From Asterochloris sp. CNOR1 (Eukaryota; Chlorophyta; Trebouxiophyceae; Trebouxiales; Trebouxiaceae), in assembly GCA_963969365.1 (NCBI GenBank), contig OZ017752.1, forward strand, positions 1,798,001 through 1,862,000: DNA of 64,000 nucleotides, read 5' to 3'. Each line of letters begins with the position of its first letter. Positions within the stretch are counted from its first letter, which is position 1. The position numbers and the translations under genes were made by a program. This document shows positions 61,589 to 64,000 of the stretch, piece after piece. A model generated the notes under the pieces. It saw only the letters and a program-made list of their open reading frames with translations, was not told the origin of the DNA and searched no databases.

Positions 61589-64000
61589 ATGGGGGCCGGG
61601 GACAACAGCAACCCCTTCATGAGCCCACAGGTGGGTGCAGCCTGCCAGCTTCACAGTGGCCTGGCCTCTTGCTGCGTTGATTGCAATGCACCGTGGCGGG
61701 GATGCCTCGTGATCTGTCCCTGCCCTGTGCTGTCAGGATGAGCATCAGTTTGTGGACACAAATCCATTCAATCCTGATGGCATGGATGAGGCGCCCCCAC
61801 CACCTTATGAGAGCGTGGTGATGGACAGCGCGGTTCAAGGGGTTTCAGCGGTGAGACAGGGATTGAACGTGATGCATTGGAACATGCTTGAGGCATGCAG
61901 CTGCCTCAAACAGCATCTGCCATGCTTAGCCCATTTGGTGGCATGCAGGAGGTTCCCAGTGTGGGGGCTCCAGCACGGCAGGTGAACAGCTGGCTTGCCT
62001 GTAGGCCATGACACGCATTGTTGCTGAAGCCTGCTGCCATCCACCTCCTCTGTCTCAAGTGCACCACAAATGGGCTGTAGGTGCTTGCGGCACAGCCCTC
62101 CCCGTTTCACATCGAGGTCAAGGACCCTGTAAAGCATGGTGAAGGTGTCTCGGTGAGTCTGCAGCTTATAGCTGAATGAGCTGCCTGCTCACCTGAGTGC
62201 GGTCCTGCACGTTGTTGTTGATCTTGATGTTGTACTAAGCTGGCAGCATGCATGCACTTCATGATTGTTGTGCATGATGCCTGATGCTGGCAGTATCAAT
62301 GCAGGCACATGTATCATACAAGGTGGCCACCAGGACCACGCTGTCCCAGTACAAGAGTAGAGAGATGGAGGTCATCAGGCGATTCAGGGATTTTGCGTGG
62401 CTGCATCAGCAGCTACAGGACCAGAATCGAGGTGCGTCAGGTTGACTCTGAGCCTGCAGATGTGCCAAGGAACCCTTGGCAGGTGCCGCGACTTCACCCT
62501 TGCCTGGGTTTAGCCTGCTGCAGCTTACACTCGCCACAGGGGGCTCCCAGTGTGGTTACTCTTCATCTCGACAGCTTTGCCCTAATACCCTTTTGCTGCA
62601 GCCTCCGCCTGCAACCGGGCTCTTGGAGCCATGTGCCATGCTGCTGCAATGCCTGCAGGCATCATTGTGCCCCCAGTCCCTGAGAAGAACGCTGTGCAAA
62701 AGTTCCAGATGACCCACGAGTTCATTGAGCAGAGGCGGCTGGCGCTGCAGAGCTTCATAAATAGAGTGGTGCGCAGTCGATTGTGGCGCCGCCTGAGCTG
62801 ACACTGCAGGGCCTGTGGGACAACCACAGTGGCCAGCTCTCCTGCAACAGGCAGCATGGGCCAGTGTTTGTGGGAGCTGCCCAGCTGCAACTGCTCTGAA
62901 AGAGGCTGAGGCCTGCCCAAGTGCTGTCTGCAGCCACTGCTCTTCGCCAGACTGACACTGCACAGCTTGGAGGCGGCACATCCTGCAGCAGGGCCAGAAT
63001 CCAGGGGGGGTCTTGAAGCCAGGCTGGAGCCTGCACTGCTCTGCTGGCAGGCAGCATGCCCTGCCCCTGCTGCAGATGGGAGTGAGCCCCAAGGTGTGCA
63101 CTCACCATCAAGCTCAGTAAGTACCCACACAGCCCCGAGGACCCATCTGCCTGCAGGCATCGCACCCCTCCCTTCAGCAGAGCCGGGACCTCCAGATGTT
63201 CCTGGAGGCCTCAGAGGACGAGTTTGCCCATGAAGTGGCACGGGCGCAGGTGGGCAACAGGCTGTCCACTGCTCAGACATGCAACTTTCCCAAGCACTCG
63301 CGTTCAAACCAGATGTATAGGCTACTCGCAGGGTGCAGAATGTCCCCTGCAGACACAAACCTCTGACCTGGTGCCTGCAGCTACTCACGTGTTCTGTGTG
63401 CTGTCGCCCAGGTGGAGTCAGGCGCCGTCGGGGCCAAGGGCAAGCTGGCCTCCACGCTGCAGATGTTTCGGGATCTGGGGCAGAGCACTGCCAACCTCAT
63501 GAGTGGCCGCCATGGGGATGAGGATGAGGATCCAGACTACCTCAAGGTAGGTCTTGGACTTGACTTGCCTGAGATTGCTATCCTGTCACTGCTGCAGCAT
63601 CCGACAGGCGTTGCTAGCCTGGTCTGTGGCACCTGTTGCAAGCCTTGGGTGAGCAGCGTGCAAGCCACGCAAGGGTGGGCTCCTGGGGAAAGCGCTGGCC
63701 TCAACGCCAATGTGTGGGGCTGCTGATGCCGTTGTCTGTGCTGCCCTGGGCGTGACAATGAGGACTCAAGAGTACCTCAAGGTGGGAGTTGGAGGTGGGA
63801 GGCACCTAGGGCAATGAAAACATCATTTCCTTGTAGCAAATGGCTCAAGGGGGTTCGCAATTTCCCCTGCTGTCCTGTGTTTGTAAAGGTCAGGCTGCGC
63901 CCTGCACTGCTCCAAAAGCATGAGGTGATGCTGCAACAGCCTTCACAGCAGCCATCAACCCTGAGCCCCCCAACCCTTGCTGCTGAAGGTCCGTGACTAC
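61589..64000 (+). CDS. PX-domain sorting nexin (SNX1/2-like), 5' part
   Basis: SNX1/2 bind PI3P with the PX domain and bend endosomal membrane with a BAR domain in retromer-linked sorting. ATG 61589: exon 1 MGAGDNSNPFMSPQ; exon 2 61736-61851 (DEHQFVDTNPFNPDGMDEAP, then PPPYES); about 62080-62152 (FHIEVKDPVKHGEG, PX start); 62305-62432 (YKVATRTTLSQYKSREMEVI, then RRFRDFAWLHQQL); about 62660-62766 (GIIVPPVPEKNAVQK, then RRLALQSFINR); about 63160-63250 (LQMFLEASEDEFAHEVARAQ); 63412-63546 (STLQMFRDLGQSTANLMSGR); and the final partial exon from 63989 (VRDY). The PX domain is complete (RRF and the RR-L-SFINR loop). The BAR domain lies mostly beyond the window. Two NPF motifs at the N-terminus could bind EH-domain proteins. 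Confidence 0.9.
63534..63790 (+). repeat. Possible copy of an SNX exon's 3' edge in the downstream intron
   Basis: The exon end gactacctcaag|gtaggt (63546/63547) is echoed at about 63773-63790 as gagtacctcaag|gtggga, with similar gagga-c context before it. Short, so moderate weight. Confidence 0.45.

Noticed and set aside
1-64000. CRISPR arrays, bacterial operons, phage or integrated virus genes, toxin genes
   Set aside because: No regularly spaced repeats, no Shine-Dalgarno-linked gene strings and no capsid, polymerase or toxin-like proteins were seen. The only reverse transcriptase belongs to the LINE.

Overview
The window is nuclear DNA from an intron-rich, moderately GC-rich green alga. 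Four things support this: plant/algal protein families (Mn-type metal tolerance protein, plant-type BRO1-like protein, TM9SF, a BIG-type ARF-GEF, a GID9/MAEA subunit), exons of about 40-250 nt split by many GT-AG introns of about 80-350 nt, a TGTAA motif just after one stop codon, and L1-type retroelements. A trebouxiophyte (Coccomyxa/Chlorella/Trebouxia-like) fits best, but this is inference; the species cannot be fixed from the sequence. Most products were recognised by joining exons across plausible splice sites, so outer boundaries and first exons are less certain than the internal conserved exons.

Layout, left to right: 3' end of an unidentified hydrophobic protein gene (3-473, +); CDF/MTP Mn transporter (about 1237-4916, +); BRO1-like protein with a C-terminal membrane tail (5018-8762, -); SOUL haem-binding protein (8871-10231, +); divergent hexokinase (10340-13180, -); TM9SF/EMP70 nonaspanin (13474-19389, +); unknown membrane protein, possibly plastid (19493-21284, -); Ctf8 (21303-22063, +); four-EF-hand protein (22207 to about 24045, -); a 392-bp tRNA-derived SINE (25312-25703, -); MAEA/GID9 ubiquitin-ligase subunit (25765-28623, +); SERF/4F5 small protein (28865-29355, -); an apparently full-length L1-type LINE (about 29.58-35.01 kb, +); protein phosphatase 5 (35163-40583, +); a 19.5-kb BIG-type ARF-GEF (41453-60933, -); a LYR-motif protein (60994-61403, -); and the 5' part of a PX sorting nexin (61589 to window end, +).

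The genes are unrelated housekeeping functions: endomembrane traffic (BRO1-like, TM9SF, BIG, SNX), metal and haem handling, sugar phosphorylation, replication, signalling and protein turnover. They nearly alternate in strand, so many neighbours share short divergent promoters. Both retroelements lie in such divergent spacers.

Three signals stand out. (1) The SINE has a tRNA-Cys-like head with pol III A and B boxes, and its last ~60 bp match the 3' end of the LINE in the same window, including an (ATC)n tail: a LINE/SINE partner pair 9 kb apart. (2) The LINE's ORF1 and ORF2 are in one reading frame separated by a single UAG codon. (3) In several unrelated genes, degenerate copies of an exon's edge, with its splice site, lie inside the adjacent intron ('exon-edge echoes').
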